From contig CBDCTQ010000033.1 in NCBI GenBank assembly GCA_965222105.1, positions 107,066 through 171,065 of the forward strand: a stretch of DNA of 64,000 bases, read 5' to 3'. Below, piece by piece: positions 34,901 to 43,187 of the stretch (position 1 is its first letter; every line of letters begins with the position of its first letter). This stretch comes from CALGLS01 sp965222105 (GTDB lineage: Bacteria; Bacteroidota; Bacteroidia; Chitinophagales; Saprospiraceae). The notes beneath the pieces were generated by a model. That model did no database searches, was not told the origin of the DNA, and was given only the letters and a program-made list of their open reading frames with translations. The position numbers and the translations under genes were made by a program.

Positions 34901-35220
34901 TTGGTGTGTAGGTGTCCATTGACGTAGCCCTCATTGTCGGACGCCCAGATGCGGAGGTAGCCTCCGGCCGGAATGGATATACCAGCTGGTATCTGAAACT
35001 TGAAGGGGTTGCCGGGCCGGTCGCTCAGATAATAACCGCTGATGTTGGCAGAGGTAGGGCCGACATTGTACAGCTCAATCCAGTCTTCGTATTCGCCGTA
35101 ATTATCGGTGAACTGACTGTAATTGGCAGCAGAAAATTCGTTGATGAGCACCTGCGCATTTACCGAAAGGCTGAAAATACAGCAAAGCAGGATCGGTAGA
35201 AGGGTGGTTTGGATTTTCAT
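25918..35220 (-). CDS. Giant CotH-domain surface protein with 22 near-identical Ig-like repeats and T9SS domain
   Basis: A 3100-residue secreted protein starting at MKIQTTLLPILLCCIFSLSV; the Met ten codons upstream is less likely. Order: signal peptide; lamin-tail domain (22-160, VLINEFSAANYSQ, EDWIELYNVGPT); chitobiase-type domain (175-245, IYYTTDGSVPTAGSTPY); CotH kinase-like domain (about 290-640, MYVNGEYWGVYDIREKVDDH and TLWDLDATFGHYINYTG); beta repeat (650-730); four diverged Ig-like repeats; 22 repeats of 70 residues (1018-2557); two more diverged ones; SprB-like repeats (GGAGGYSYLWSNGSTD); and a T9SS type A domain (FSVAPNPSAGRFLMEV) ending RRLLIC. Likely a long fibrous adhesin or matrix protein. 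Each repeat has two Cys (TFCEG, NGCTG) that could form a disulfide. Confidence 0.88.
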   Translation of the reverse strand: MKIQTTLLPILLCCIFSLSVNAQVLINEFSAANYSQFTDNYGEYEDWIELYNVGPTSANISGYYLSDRPGNPFKFQIPAGISIPAGGYLRIWASDNEGYVNGHLHTNFKITQTRESEMLLLSNNLGMPIDSHGIDVPNKKHHSWGRTTDGGPTWGVLTNPTPNSANTNVKDPYATKPEISPLAGFYTGPLQVTITSPDPNVSIYYTTDGSVPTAGSTPYTGPFNISITSVIKAIAISSDFNVPSSHIDVHTFFIDETHTVPVVSVSGAGLGSLLGGSTNANPEGYFELFDETGQRVGDSSGEFNKHGNDSWAYPQRGIDYITRDQFGDDYAVKHQIFPNKTRDKFQRVILKAAANDNYPYANGAHIRDSYVHVLSQKAGLELDERSSEACVMYVNGEYWGVYDIREKVDDHDFTKYYYGQGRKWIDFIKTWGGTWAEYGSIADWNDLHDFIINNSMADPANYAYVESELNVLSLIDYMIINSHTVCKDWLNWNTAWWRGNNPNGTAQKWRYTLWDLDATFGHYINYTGIPDVTAYADPCDPEDITTDFEGHVDMLVNLMANPDFFDLYINRYADLNNTYLSCDSMIAILDEMIDRIEPEMPGQISRWGGNYNNWQNEVQEIRDFILTRCDVIDGGIVDCYPVTGPYDITVDVDPPGTGNVQVNDILGQIYPWNLTYFGDVNVSMTAIPAAGYTFSHWTLNNNTLSPNNNTASVNVDLISNDLITAHFLPDGCALDPDITGPASLCEGEQITLDASPGFATYLWSNSETSQSISVTTGGNYAVTVSDGQGCTDETSYEVQSFQTTPVSILGEPTFCENNSSLLDAGPGFATYLWSDNSTGQTLEVTQTGLYEVTVTNAEGCSATDQIAVSETPLLQPNIDGEDAFCEGQTTNLSVDDLYNQYLWSNGATDPTIVINQPGDYSITVIDSNGCEGSDSLGVSVNALPTPSITGSDTLCADAFGTVDGGGGFQSYLWSDNSTQQLLDIDSPGTYSLTVTDDNGCEGNTSITVTELPPVEPLLIGELSFCFGGSTTLSLSQNYDQYLWSDGSTDPELTVETPGSYNVVVTDNNGCTGTAEVTVEMSEEIAAQIVGALTFCEGSSTILSLSQNYDQYLWSDGSTEAELIVETPGGYNVIVTDVNGCTGSAEVTVEMSEEIAAQIVGALTFCEGSSTTLSLSQNYDQYLWSDGSTDPELFVEIPGSYDVMVTDNNGCTGMAEAIVEVSEEIAAQIVGALTFCEGSSTTLSLSQNYDQYLWSDGSTEAELIVETPGGYNVIVTDVNGCTGSAEVTVEMNEEIAAQIVGALTFCEGSSTTLSLSQNYDQYLWSDGSTEAELIVETPGGYNVIVTDVNGCTGSAEVTVEMNEEIAAQIVGALTFCEGSSTTLSLSQNYDQYLWSDGSTDPELIVETPGSYDVVVTDNNGCTATTEVTVEMNEEIAAQIVGALTFCEGNSTTLSLSQNYDQYLWSDGSTDPELAVETPGSFDVVVTDNNGCTGSAEVTVEMSEEIAAQIVGALTFCEGSSTTLSLSQNYDQYLWSDGSTEAELIVETPGGYNVIVTDVNGCTGSAEVTVEMNEEIAAQIVGALTFCEGSSTTLSLSQNYDQYLWSDGSTEAELIVETSGGYNVIVTDVNGCTGSAEVTVEMNEEIAAQIVGALTFCEGSSTTLSLSQNYDQYLWSDGSTDPELFVETPGSYDVVVTDNNGCTGTAEVTVEMSEEIAAQIVGALTFCEGSSTTLALSQNYDQYLWSDGSTDPELFVETPGSYDVVVTDNNGCTGSAEVTVEMNEEIAAQIVGALTFCEGSSTTLSLSQNYDQYLWSDGSTDPELFVETPGSYDVVVTDNNGCTGTAEVTVETSEEIAAEIVGALTFCEGSSTTLSLSQNYDQYLWSDGSTDPELFVETPGSYDVVVTDNNGCTGTAEVTVEMSEEIAAEIVGALTFCEGSSTTLSLSQNYDQYLWSDGSTEAELIVETPGGYNVIVTDVNGCTGSAEVTVEMSEEIAAQIVGALTFCEGSSTTLSLSQNYDQYLWSDGSTEAELIVETPGGYNVIVTDVNGCTGSAEVTVEMNEEIAAQIVGALTFCEGSSTTLSLSQNYDQYLWSDGSTDAELIVEIPGSYDVMVTDNNGCTGMAEATVEVSEEIAAQIVGALTFCEGSSTTLSLSQNYDQYLWSDGSTDAELIVEIPGSYDVMVTDNNGCTGMAEATVEVSEEIAAQIVGALTFCEGSSTTLSLSQNYDQYLWSDGSTDAELIVEIPGSYDVVVTDNNGCTGTAEVTVEVSEEIAAQIVGALTFCEGSSTTLSLSQNYDQYLWSDGSTEAELIVQTPGGYNVNVTDNNGCTGSADVTVEVSEEIAAQIVGALTFCEGSSTTLSLSQIYDQYLWSDGSTDPELTVETPGSYDVVVTDNNGCTGSAEVAVEASEEIAAQIVGALTFCEGSSTTLSLSQNYDQYLWSDGSIDPELIVDQSGSYDVVVTDNNGCTGSAEVTVEVSEEIAAQIVGALTFCEGSSTTLSLSQNYDQYLWSDGSTQAELIVETPGSYNVVVTDGSGCTGVAEVVVDLNAEVEAEILGNITFCESENTTLSLSEAYVNYLWSDGSSGPSLVVDQPGIYQVEVTDVAGCTGTAEVEVSELPMSEPVISGPLSFCEGTNTSLVVEGNYQQYLWSTGWNGSVLSVASGGTYEVTVTADNGCTAVADFEIMELTSLETTQEVSICFGESWEVGGSVYDESGDYTDVFESVDGCDSIVYTSLSVEDELLTEESVTICHGGVFEGSTYTQSTAITNMLVASNGCDSTHVVALTVLPELVASAYSNNDCTELGAVSVDAFGGAGGYSYLWSNGSTDPDQEGLPEGSYSVTVTDGWGCSEVATTVLVAGTGVTIDYAVEEISCFGAADANIAITVTSGTPPFSYIWSNGASTPTLNNVPVGSYTLFVSDAAGCLIATTIEVAQPNELVIDLVTTGTTTNDGTATALVSGGTTPYSYEWEDGQSTVMISGLGMGSYEVTVTDAHGCTAVGVAEVGLPSAVTDVGVLLEFSVAPNPSAGRFLMEVVLAEVAEVSYVVYSASGARVDGFGPVRSSRFERAIDLVGQASGVYILVVEIGGVRVVRRLLIC
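27550..32169 (-). repeat. 22 tandem 210-bp repeats inside the giant gene
   Basis: An exact 210-bp period gives 70 residues per unit: IVGALTFCEGSSTTLSLSQN, YDQYLWSDGS, a variable middle, then EEIAAQ. Three middle types recur: TEAEL...GGYNVIVTDVNGC, TDPEL...GSYDVVVTDNNGC and TDAEL...GSYDVMVTDNNGC with MAEATVEV. Types come in runs and pairs, so the array has a higher-order pattern. No CRISPR-like spacers. Confidence 0.93.
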
Positions 35221-35351
35221 ACCTTTTCTGTTTGTGGGAATAGATATCATATGAAAGTAGTAAAATTTGGGCAGGAGCCAAAATTTTCAGCCAAGAGATT
35301 GGACGAACGGGTTGTAATGCTGTGTTAGCTGTCGGCTTTCGCCAAAAACCC

Positions 35352-36587
35352 TCATTTTGCAAAAGCCTCCACTGCTTTCCAAACGCGAAACAGATTTTTA
35401 TAGCAAACCTGCTCAATATCTTCCTCCGAATATCCCCGTTTCAAGAGTTCACTGATCAGGTTGGGATATTCCGACACATCCTTCAACCCCGTAGGCAAGG
35501 TATCGCCCACCCCATCGAAATCGGAACCAAACCCGACGTGGTCGATCCCCGCCAATGCTACCACATGGTCGATGTGGTTGGCCACCATTTGTACATCCGA
35601 AAAAGGAAAAGGGTGGTCTTTTTGAAATTGTTCCAACAATTCTTTTGCGGCGTCATCCCCTTCCTTCAATCCCTTCTCCTCCAGTAGTTGTTGCATTTGT
35701 TTGCGGTAATTTTCACGGGCTGTTTTCGACTTTTGATCGATAAAGGTCGAGCCAAAATTTATCATCACCACGCCGCCGTTGGGTTTCATGGCCCGGATCA
35801 TATCGTCGCTCATATTGCGCTCGAAGCCGGGGGTAAACTTCCGGCACGACGAGTGCGAAGCAATTACCGGCAGTTTGGTGATGCGCAATGTCTGGTAAAA
35901 GGTGCTGTCGGATACATGCGAAATATCGACCATGATGCCCTGCCGGTTGAGTTCGCGCACCACCTCCCGGCCATAGGGGCTGAGGCCGTTCCAGGTGCGG
36001 GTGGTGTCGTAGGAAGAGTCACAGATCAGGTTGTCTTTGGAGTGGGTGAGGGTGACGTAGCTGATCCCCCGCTTTTTGAAGTAAGACACGTTGGCCAGGT
36101 CGGCTTCCAGGCCAGAGCCGTTTTCCATACCCATCGGAAGGGCAATTTTTCCGGCGGCAAAGATGCGCTCGACGTCGGCGGCCCAATGGGCCACTTCAAA
36201 CTTATCCGGATGAGCCGTACAGATGCCATTTATCATATCGATCAGCGAGTCGGCCAGTATTTTGGAAGCACCTGGCTCTTTTTGCAGCCTGGCGGGCAGG
36301 AAGATAGACATAAACGGCGCATCGAGCCCGCCGGCCTTGGAGCGCACATAGTCGAAGTCGCCCTTATCTGTTTCGATGGGAATGCCGAGGTACTCTTTTT
36401 CGAGGCGGAAGTTGAACACCTTCAGCCGGTAGGGCAGGTCGACATGGCCATCGGTGATGATGTACTTTTTGGCGAGTGCTTGGGCGTGGGTCAGCCTTGC
36501 TTTGTCGTTGGTCGTAAGTTGTTTTGAGGAACTACAGGCGACCATCAGCAGCGAAAGGGCGAAGAGAAGCAGGAAGTGTATTTTCAT
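35352..36587 (-). CDS. Membrane dipeptidase (peptidase M19), lipoprotein
   Basis: A 411-residue zinc dipeptidase of the renal-dipeptidase family. The N-terminus is a lipoprotein signal (LLLFALSLLMVAC then SSS), so it should be anchored in the periplasm or outer membrane. Metal-site and family motifs: IITDGHVDLPYRL (His/Asp), PMGMENGSGLEADL (bridging Glu), GIMVDISHVSDSTFYQTL (His), VIASHSSCRKFTPGF (His), GVVMINFGSTF and HVGFGSDFDGVGDTLPTG. All core residues appear present, so it is probably active on dipeptides. It has its own short gap from both neighbours and is not obviously tied to the giant surface genes. Confidence 0.93.
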   Translation of the reverse strand: MKIHFLLLFALSLLMVACSSSKQLTTNDKARLTHAQALAKKYIITDGHVDLPYRLKVFNFRLEKEYLGIPIETDKGDFDYVRSKAGGLDAPFMSIFLPARLQKEPGASKILADSLIDMINGICTAHPDKFEVAHWAADVERIFAAGKIALPMGMENGSGLEADLANVSYFKKRGISYVTLTHSKDNLICDSSYDTTRTWNGLSPYGREVVRELNRQGIMVDISHVSDSTFYQTLRITKLPVIASHSSCRKFTPGFERNMSDDMIRAMKPNGGVVMINFGSTFIDQKSKTARENYRKQMQQLLEEKGLKEGDDAAKELLEQFQKDHPFPFSDVQMVANHIDHVVALAGIDHVGFGSDFDGVGDTLPTGLKDVSEYPNLISELLKRGYSEEDIEQVCYKNLFRVWKAVEAFAK

Positions 36588-36637
36588 TGTTGCATCGTTT
36601 CGTGCAAACTTACAAAAATGCCGGGCCGCTTCCTAAC

Positions 36638-36680
36638 AAAAAAATGCACACCCGTTTTTAAAACCAGATGTGCATTTTTC
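36638..36680 (-). terminator. Minus-strand terminator after the third CotH gene
   Basis: Inverted arms AAATGCACA and TGTGCATTT. On the minus strand the hairpin is followed by TTTTTTTG, 30 bp beyond the stop at 36712. Confidence 0.7.
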
Positions 36681-36711
36681 AAAACTTAATTGAGTTAATC
36701 CGCGTGTCCAC

Positions 36712-39700
36712 CTAACGCGCCACCAAGACCTTTTGTACCAACTGCTGCCCATTGCCAAAACGGGCCACCAGCAGGTAAGCGCCATCTGGTGAATGGCTGA
36801 TGTCTACTGCTACGCGGATGTTCTGTCCACTTTGCTGACTATATGACTGTATCAATTGACCGGTGACGTTGTAAATATCCAACGCAACCGTTTGCAGTTG
36901 GTTGAAGGCCATGTCGACAAAAAACCGCCCGGCGGAGGGGTTGGGGCGAAGGTCAAACCGGAGCAAGCCATCGACCTCCTCAATGTCGGAGAACAACGAT
37001 ATCTCAGCCACGCCTTCTGCTGTACAGCCATTGGCGTCGGTGATCGTCACCGGATACGATCCCACGCCCACTCCGGTAAGGGTGGGGGTGAAATTGCCCT
37101 CTTCCCAGTTGTATGTAAACGGAGGCGTACCACCAGTTGGGGTCACCGTAGCCGTACCGTCGTTGGCACCTGATGACGAAACTGGTGTAGTACTAATGTT
37201 GGCAACAAAAGGTGCGGGCTGCCCCACCTCAATGGTAAGGGCCAGGTTGCAGTCATTGGCATCGGTGATGATCACTGTGTAATCACCTGGCGACAAATCG
37301 CTGAGGTCTTCTGTCGTTTCGCCATTCGACCAGATGAATTGATAGGGGGGCGTGCCGGTAAGTATGGCCAGGTCTATTTCTCCATTGCTGTCGCCGAAAC
37401 AAGATACGGGGTCCACATCGTAATCGACGCTGACGCCTTCCAGCGGATCGACATCTATTGAAGATGTTCCGGTACAGCCGAAATCATCGCTTACGGTAAC
37501 ACTGTAAGTGCCTTGCGGCAACATTTCAATCTCCTGGGTAATGGCGCCATTATCCCATAGGTAGTTATAGGTGCCTGTTCCGCCCACTGGAATAGCCACA
37601 ATGGAAGCGCCACCCGAGGCGCAATCGTCTTCAGAAATCAGGTCGATCACCACTTCGGGCAATACGTTAAGATTGACTACGTGGATGCTGTCGCAGCCGT
37701 TGAAACCGCCATAGACCATTTCAAGGGTGGTACTTTGAAAATAAGTATTGCCCTCGTATTGGCCTCCGTAACAGATCTGGGCCGACTCATTGGTTGTCGA
37801 GAGAGGTGTTGCATCGACAAATACCTCATCTACGCCGGTACAACCGCTTGGGTCGGAAACGGTCACCGTATAGGAGCCGCCCGTGTTGATGCTCAGGGTT
37901 TGATTTTCGGAGCCATCCGACCAGGTATAGGTGGTATAGCCCGGGCCGGCATTCAACAACGTTGAGGTGCCATCGCAGATTTCCAGTTCCCCTTCTATGG
38001 TCACGGGCAAATCGGCTGTTTCGGTGACTTCCAGTTCGGCTATTCCCGAACAACCGGAAGCATCGGTTACCAACACGTTGTACACGCCGGGGGAGACCAC
38101 GTCGATGGTTTGTGTGGTTGCTCCATTCGACCATTGGTAAGTATCGTAACCGGGGCCGGCATCCAGCGTAGCGTTGAATCCGGTGCAAAAAGAAGCTGGG
38201 CCATTTATTTGTGGAGAAAGGAAATTCGTTTCATCCACATCGATTTCGACATATCCATCGCAGCCAACGCTGTTGTAAACGGTTACGCTGTAATTGCCGG
38301 GGTTGTCGATCACTATACTTTGGGAGGTCTGCCCCGTCGACCACTCGTAGGTAAATCCCGGCCCGGAGGCCGCTTCGAGGGTGAGGGTGCTGCCCTGGCA
38401 GATCGTCATATTTTCCGGCAATTCGGGGTCAACCCAAACGCCGAGGCAGGGCCCGGGTTCAAAATGGGCAATGATGACATCGGTGGTGTCGATGGTCATG
38501 CTGATCATATCGGCAAACTGATCGGGCAAATAATCGTTGTTTTGCACTTCCCAATGGCTGAACAACCAATCCTCTTCCGGTACATTGGTAAAACTAACTC
38601 CGATGCCACCGAAGTAGGTCGTCAGCCAGGGATAGTTGTTGCCGATGGTGGTATTGGCTTGCACAAAACCGCTTGCGGGTGGTTCTACCAGAATGGTCAC
38701 GTTGAAAGGCCCCGACAGTCCTTCGTCTTCATAACAGTCGACGATCGCCGTGTCGATGACCACGCACCGCTCCTCAATGAAGTCGTACATGGTCTGAATG
38801 TTCTCGTGCCATTCATCTATGGTGCCTCCCCACCGGTCGATGTGTCTTTCCATTTCCGGTTCTATGGTGCCGGTCATTTCCAGCAGGAGGGGGAGCATAA
38901 ATTCGCAATTGAAATACTGATTGTTCAAATCGGCGTAGCGGTTGATATAGAGGGCAAAAAAGTCTTCGTTTTCCAAAAGGGCATTTAATACGGGGATGTG
39001 GCCCTGCCCTCCGGGGTCGTTCAACAGTTCGGGGTTGCAGGGGTCGGCCAGTGGCCCCGTGTCGGGCACGCCGGTGTAGTTGATGTAATGACCGAAAGTG
39101 GCGTCTTCATCCCAAAGAATATACCGCCATTTTTTGGCTCCGCCGTCGGGATGATAGCCCCGCCACCAGGCAGTGTTCCAGTTGAGCCAGTCCATCGACA
39201 CAATATGTGCATGGAGGATCATATAATCGATGAGGCTAAGCATGTTGAGTTCGCCTTCCACGTAGGCGTAGTTGGCGGCATCGGTCATGTCGTTGGCTAG
39301 CACAAAATCGACCAGATCGTTCCATTCGGTGGTGGTACCGTATTCGGCCCAGGTGCCTCCCCATGTTTTGATAAAGTCGATGTTTTGTCTGTTTTGGCCG
39401 TAGTAATATTCGGTATAATCGTGGTCGTCCACTTTTTCGCGCATTTCGTATACGCCCCAGTATTCGCCGTTGACGTATATCACGCAGGAGCGGTTGGTGC
39501 GGGCGTCGAGTTCCATACCGGCTCTCTGAGCGAGGGTATGCACATAGGCGTCGCGTATGTGGGCACCTCCGTCCTCGAAGGGGTAATTGTCGTTGGCAGC
39601 TGCTTTGAGGATGAGGCGTTGAAATTGATCGCGGTCCGTAATGTTTTCATCGAAGACGGCGTATTTGACGGCAAAGTCGTCGCCAAACTGGTCGCGGCTG

Positions 39701-40663
39701 ATGAAGTCGATGCCTCGTTGGGGGTAAGCCCAGGAATCATTGCCGTGTTTGTTGAATTCTCCGGTGGCGTCGGCAACCCGGTCGCCGGTTTCGTCAAATA
39801 ATTCAAAAGTGCCTTCCGGCGAAAGCCATTGACTTCCGTTTATGAGGTTGTCTACCTGTTGACCGGAAATGGAAACGACGGGCAGTACATGTTCTTCATC
39901 AATAAAAAAGGTATGATAATCTTCGTGGCTTTTGAGCATGTTGGGATCGTCGGGGTAGGCTACTGTCCGCACCACGGTGGAAGCACTTACCAGGAAGGGC
40001 CCGGTGTATACCATGTCGGCATCGCTGGGTTCGGAGCCGTCGGTGGTGTAGTAGATGGTTACGCCAGTCTCGGGGCTGTTGATGGATACTTCTACATTTC
40101 CAGAATAAAAACCCGCCAGTGGAGATATGTTGGGCTGGGCGGCATAGGCGGTGTAGGTTGCTCCATTTACATTGTTGGAAGTGGGGCTGATGGAAACGGC
40201 CCATTCGCCGATGCCGTCTTCTGTGCGGGCCCAGGAGTGGTTTTTTTGGTTGGGCACCAAAATGTGAAAAGAGTCGATGATGTTCAACCCCGGATCGCAT
40301 AAGATCACCCATTCATTGGCCGTTTGCCGGAGTTTGAAATCGGCGTGGATGTTGTTGCCGATGAGTTCATCGAGCCCCGAAGCCCAGATGCGCAGGTGGT
40401 CATTGGGTTCGATGGTTACCCCCGGCGGGAAACTGGTATTTGTCGAGGTTGTCGATATTGTCCGTCATATAGTACCCTTCTAGGTTGACGGGATCGGGCC
40501 CCATATTGTACAATTCGACCCAGTCGACATTGTCATTGCCGAAATTGTCGGTGAGGTTTTCGTAATTGGCGCCGGAAAATTCATTGATGACTACCTGAGC
40601 CGATAAACCCGAGGAGATCATCAACAATAAGGATGCAAGGAGTGGTGTAAAGATTCTACGCAT
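36712..40663 (-). CDS. CotH-domain surface protein with T9SS domain, interrupted by a one-base frameshift
   Basis: The third CotH paralogue, about 1316 residues once one base is corrected. The 5' part (40663-40400) encodes the signal peptide and start of a lamin-tail domain (VVINEFSGANYENLT, VDWVELYNMGPD) and then runs out of frame at FPAG. A C5 run at 40419-40423 (G5 on the coding strand) explains it; with four bases the frame continues VTIEPNDHLRIWASGLDELI straight into the long ORF (40308-36712). Then follow the chitobiase-type domain (IYYTTDGSEPSDADM), CotH domain (YVNGEYWGVYEMREKVDDHD, ILWDEDATFGHYINYTG), beta repeat, three Ig-like repeats, SprB-like repeats and a T9SS type A domain (LRPNPSAGRFFVDM to QKVLVAR). 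Nearest relative is the 25918-35220 protein, with shorter repeats. Confidence 0.85.
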
Positions 40664-40874
40664 AATTAAAATTTGTTTTCACATAAAATACCCCTGATTA
40701 GTATAAGGATACTTTTTCCCAAACTTATTCCTAAAATTAAAGAAAGATTACCAACCGCCGGGCCTTTTGTGATGAAAAGTCATAAATTAGACGAAGGTTT
40801 TCATCAAAAGGAAAGGGAACGACGGTTTTTAGAATGGAAATGACAGCCTTAGCCTACCTCACCAATTGACATCG

Positions 40875-43049
40875 CTATCGCAACAGGACCAGATCCCCAA
40901 AAGAAATTTCCTCCCGCAATTTACCTTGCCGGTCTATCCAGGCATAGTCGAGCCGGTAAACGTACATCCCTATCTGACAAACCTGTCCTTTCAATCTGCC
41001 ATCCCAACCAGCAGCAGGATCGGTGGTGCCAAATACCTGGCTGCCCCAACGGTCAAATATCTGTAGTTGATAACTGACGAAGGGGCAGGGAGAATGAACT
41101 TCAAAAACGTCGTTGGTGTAATTGCCGTCGGGCGAAAAAGCATTCGGGACGAAGACCGGGCATCCGTCGCAGGAATAATAGCTGACATCAATCTCGTCGG
41201 AGGCGGAGCCGCATTCGTTTTCGATGGTCAATTGATAGGTGCCGGGCTCGTGAATGTCGATCCAGGCATACGAGGATTCATCCTGCCATTCGTAGTTACT
41301 CCAATCCGGATGATGGGCCCGTAGCCGCCAAACTTCGCCCAAACACAAAGAAGTATCGGCTCCTAAAGACAAATCGGGGATCGCTTTTTGAGACAGGTGG
41401 ATGGTGTCACTGTCGCGGCATTGGTCTTTTTGTACCATCACCCAGTAGACCCCTTCGCCGTAGGCGGTGAGTGCCATTAGTTCGGAACTGTCCTGCCAAA
41501 GATAGGAGGCATTTTCTACTGCCGGAGCCTGTAAAAGGAGGGATTCCTCCCCGCAAAGGGTGCGGTCTTCGCCCAGGTCCACCTCGAATAAGTCGTTTTG
41601 ATGGATGATCCAAAAGGAGTCTGCTCCCATATTACACCCCGATAAGTATTCGACCCAGTAGAGCCCCGGCTCATGTGCGGTTGTTGACGTACCGGTACTA
41701 CCGTCCGACCAATAATAACAATCCATTTCCGGAGGAGCTTCCAACAATACGGGCACGGCCACCTGACAATTCATAGTGGTGGTGTCGTGAGGGAAGCCAC
41801 CCAGTTGGGGGTCGTATTTAAAAATGTGGTCGGAATAGCTGCCAAATCGCAAAAACCTCGAATCGGGGATATTGGAAATAAGGGCGACCTCGAATTCGGC
41901 CAGGGCGTCGGGTCCGGCGGTATTGGGGTAATGGATCACACTCAGCGAAGTAGGGGAGGTAAAAAACCCGTTTTGGATCATAAAATAGAGTTTGCCGTCG
42001 GGCCCCAGTTGGGGTGTGCCAATACTGGCATAGCTGATCAGGTTGGTTTGGGCGATGAGCCAGTCGGCGGCGGTCAGATCGTTTTCCGAAAGGTCGTACT
42101 GGATTATTTTTAGCTGTGCATTGATGGTATCGGCAGCTAGTGCAAACCGATACAAAAACCGGGAGTTGGGCGCAAAGGCCACCGGCTCCTCCGGCCCCAG
42201 ACCGATGGATTCCAACATGCTTTGGTTGGGTTGGATCAGGCCTGTACTGTTGTCAAAATCGTATAGGAAGCTACCGCAGATCAGTTTGCTGCCGTCAGGG
42301 CTGATTCTGAGCAGGCCGTATTCGTCGTCGAGCCCGGACTGGCCTTCCGGCATGGGGATGACATGGGTTAGTGTAGGACCGTTGTTGGAAACCAGGAAAA
42401 CGTAAAAAGAGTCGGCAGCATTTGGGTCGCCTGAAAGATGATGGTGCCCGCTGAGAGCAATGGCCCAGTAGTCCAGGCAGTTGTTATGGATGGTGGCAGC
42501 CAGGTATTCAAAAGCGGGGGTGAAGAGGTGTTGATTAGTGAGGGTTACCTGGCCCAGGCCGCCGTTGGCATTCATGTCAATTTCAAAATAGCGACATCCT
42601 TTACCTTTCGGGAAATCGGGATTGGTTGTAGTGGTTTCATATTCGTCGACAGTCAACATACTGTACACGTTGTCGGCACCGGGTTTGGCGAAAGCCACCA
42701 CGCCTTGCGCTGCGCTGTAGCCGCCGCCCAGATCGTAGCCCAGGTCGCCGCCCTGCATGATTTCGTGGTTGCGGTTCCAGATATGTCCGCAGATGGCTTG
42801 ATTGGCACGGCCGCCGCCATTGGTGTAAAACAATAGTTCTCCGTCTTTGTCGGATATGGTGGTACAGGCTTCGTAGGTGTACATGGAGGTGTTGTAATCG
42901 ACCTGGGGATACCCGCCTGAGAAGTCGATGCCGTAGTGGTCGCCAAAGTACCAATGCATGGCCTGTGCTTTTTGAGCGAAAGCAAAGGGGCTGTTTGCTA
43001 AAAAGCAGAACAAGAACATAAACCATTTGAAGTTGTTGGCTGTTGTCAT
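40875..43049 (-). CDS. T9SS-secreted protein with type B (gliding-motility-associated) sorting domain
   Basis: A 724-residue secreted protein. A signal peptide (WFMFLFCFLANSPFAFAQ) is followed by a propeller-like region (about 25-400) that looks like a narrated WD40/kelch fold: WYFGDHYGIDFSGGYPQVDY, GELLFYTNGGG, GPDGKLYFMIQNG. Several Cys-containing Ig-like modules follow (CYYWSDGSTGTSTTAHEPGL, LGEDRTLCGEESLLLQAP). The C-terminal 90 residues are the CHU_C/type B domain: FVPNAFSPDGNYTNDVFEVH, YQLQIFDRWGSQVFGTTDPA, WDGRLKGQVCQIGMYVYRLD. Type B cargo is usually surface-associated and exported with PorP/SprF-type partners, not present here. Mid-protein function unknown. Confidence 0.82.
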   Translation of the reverse strand: MTTANNFKWFMFLFCFLANSPFAFAQKAQAMHWYFGDHYGIDFSGGYPQVDYNTSMYTYEACTTISDKDGELLFYTNGGGRANQAICGHIWNRNHEIMQGGDLGYDLGGGYSAAQGVVAFAKPGADNVYSMLTVDEYETTTTNPDFPKGKGCRYFEIDMNANGGLGQVTLTNQHLFTPAFEYLAATIHNNCLDYWAIALSGHHHLSGDPNAADSFYVFLVSNNGPTLTHVIPMPEGQSGLDDEYGLLRISPDGSKLICGSFLYDFDNSTGLIQPNQSMLESIGLGPEEPVAFAPNSRFLYRFALAADTINAQLKIIQYDLSENDLTAADWLIAQTNLISYASIGTPQLGPDGKLYFMIQNGFFTSPTSLSVIHYPNTAGPDALAEFEVALISNIPDSRFLRFGSYSDHIFKYDPQLGGFPHDTTTMNCQVAVPVLLEAPPEMDCYYWSDGSTGTSTTAHEPGLYWVEYLSGCNMGADSFWIIHQNDLFEVDLGEDRTLCGEESLLLQAPAVENASYLWQDSSELMALTAYGEGVYWVMVQKDQCRDSDTIHLSQKAIPDLSLGADTSLCLGEVWRLRAHHPDWSNYEWQDESSYAWIDIHEPGTYQLTIENECGSASDEIDVSYYSCDGCPVFVPNAFSPDGNYTNDVFEVHSPCPFVSYQLQIFDRWGSQVFGTTDPAAGWDGRLKGQVCQIGMYVYRLDYAWIDRQGKLREEISFGDLVLLR

Positions 43050-43187
43050 TGGCGGAAGACGGTTTTTCAGAAAGGTAGTGATTTTTATGGAACCGTTTTG
43101 TCCGATTTTGTCAAATCAATACTTTAGTAAATAAATGGAGCATGCCAGTGTATGAATCGACCGGATGCTCCAACAACCACAACAATT

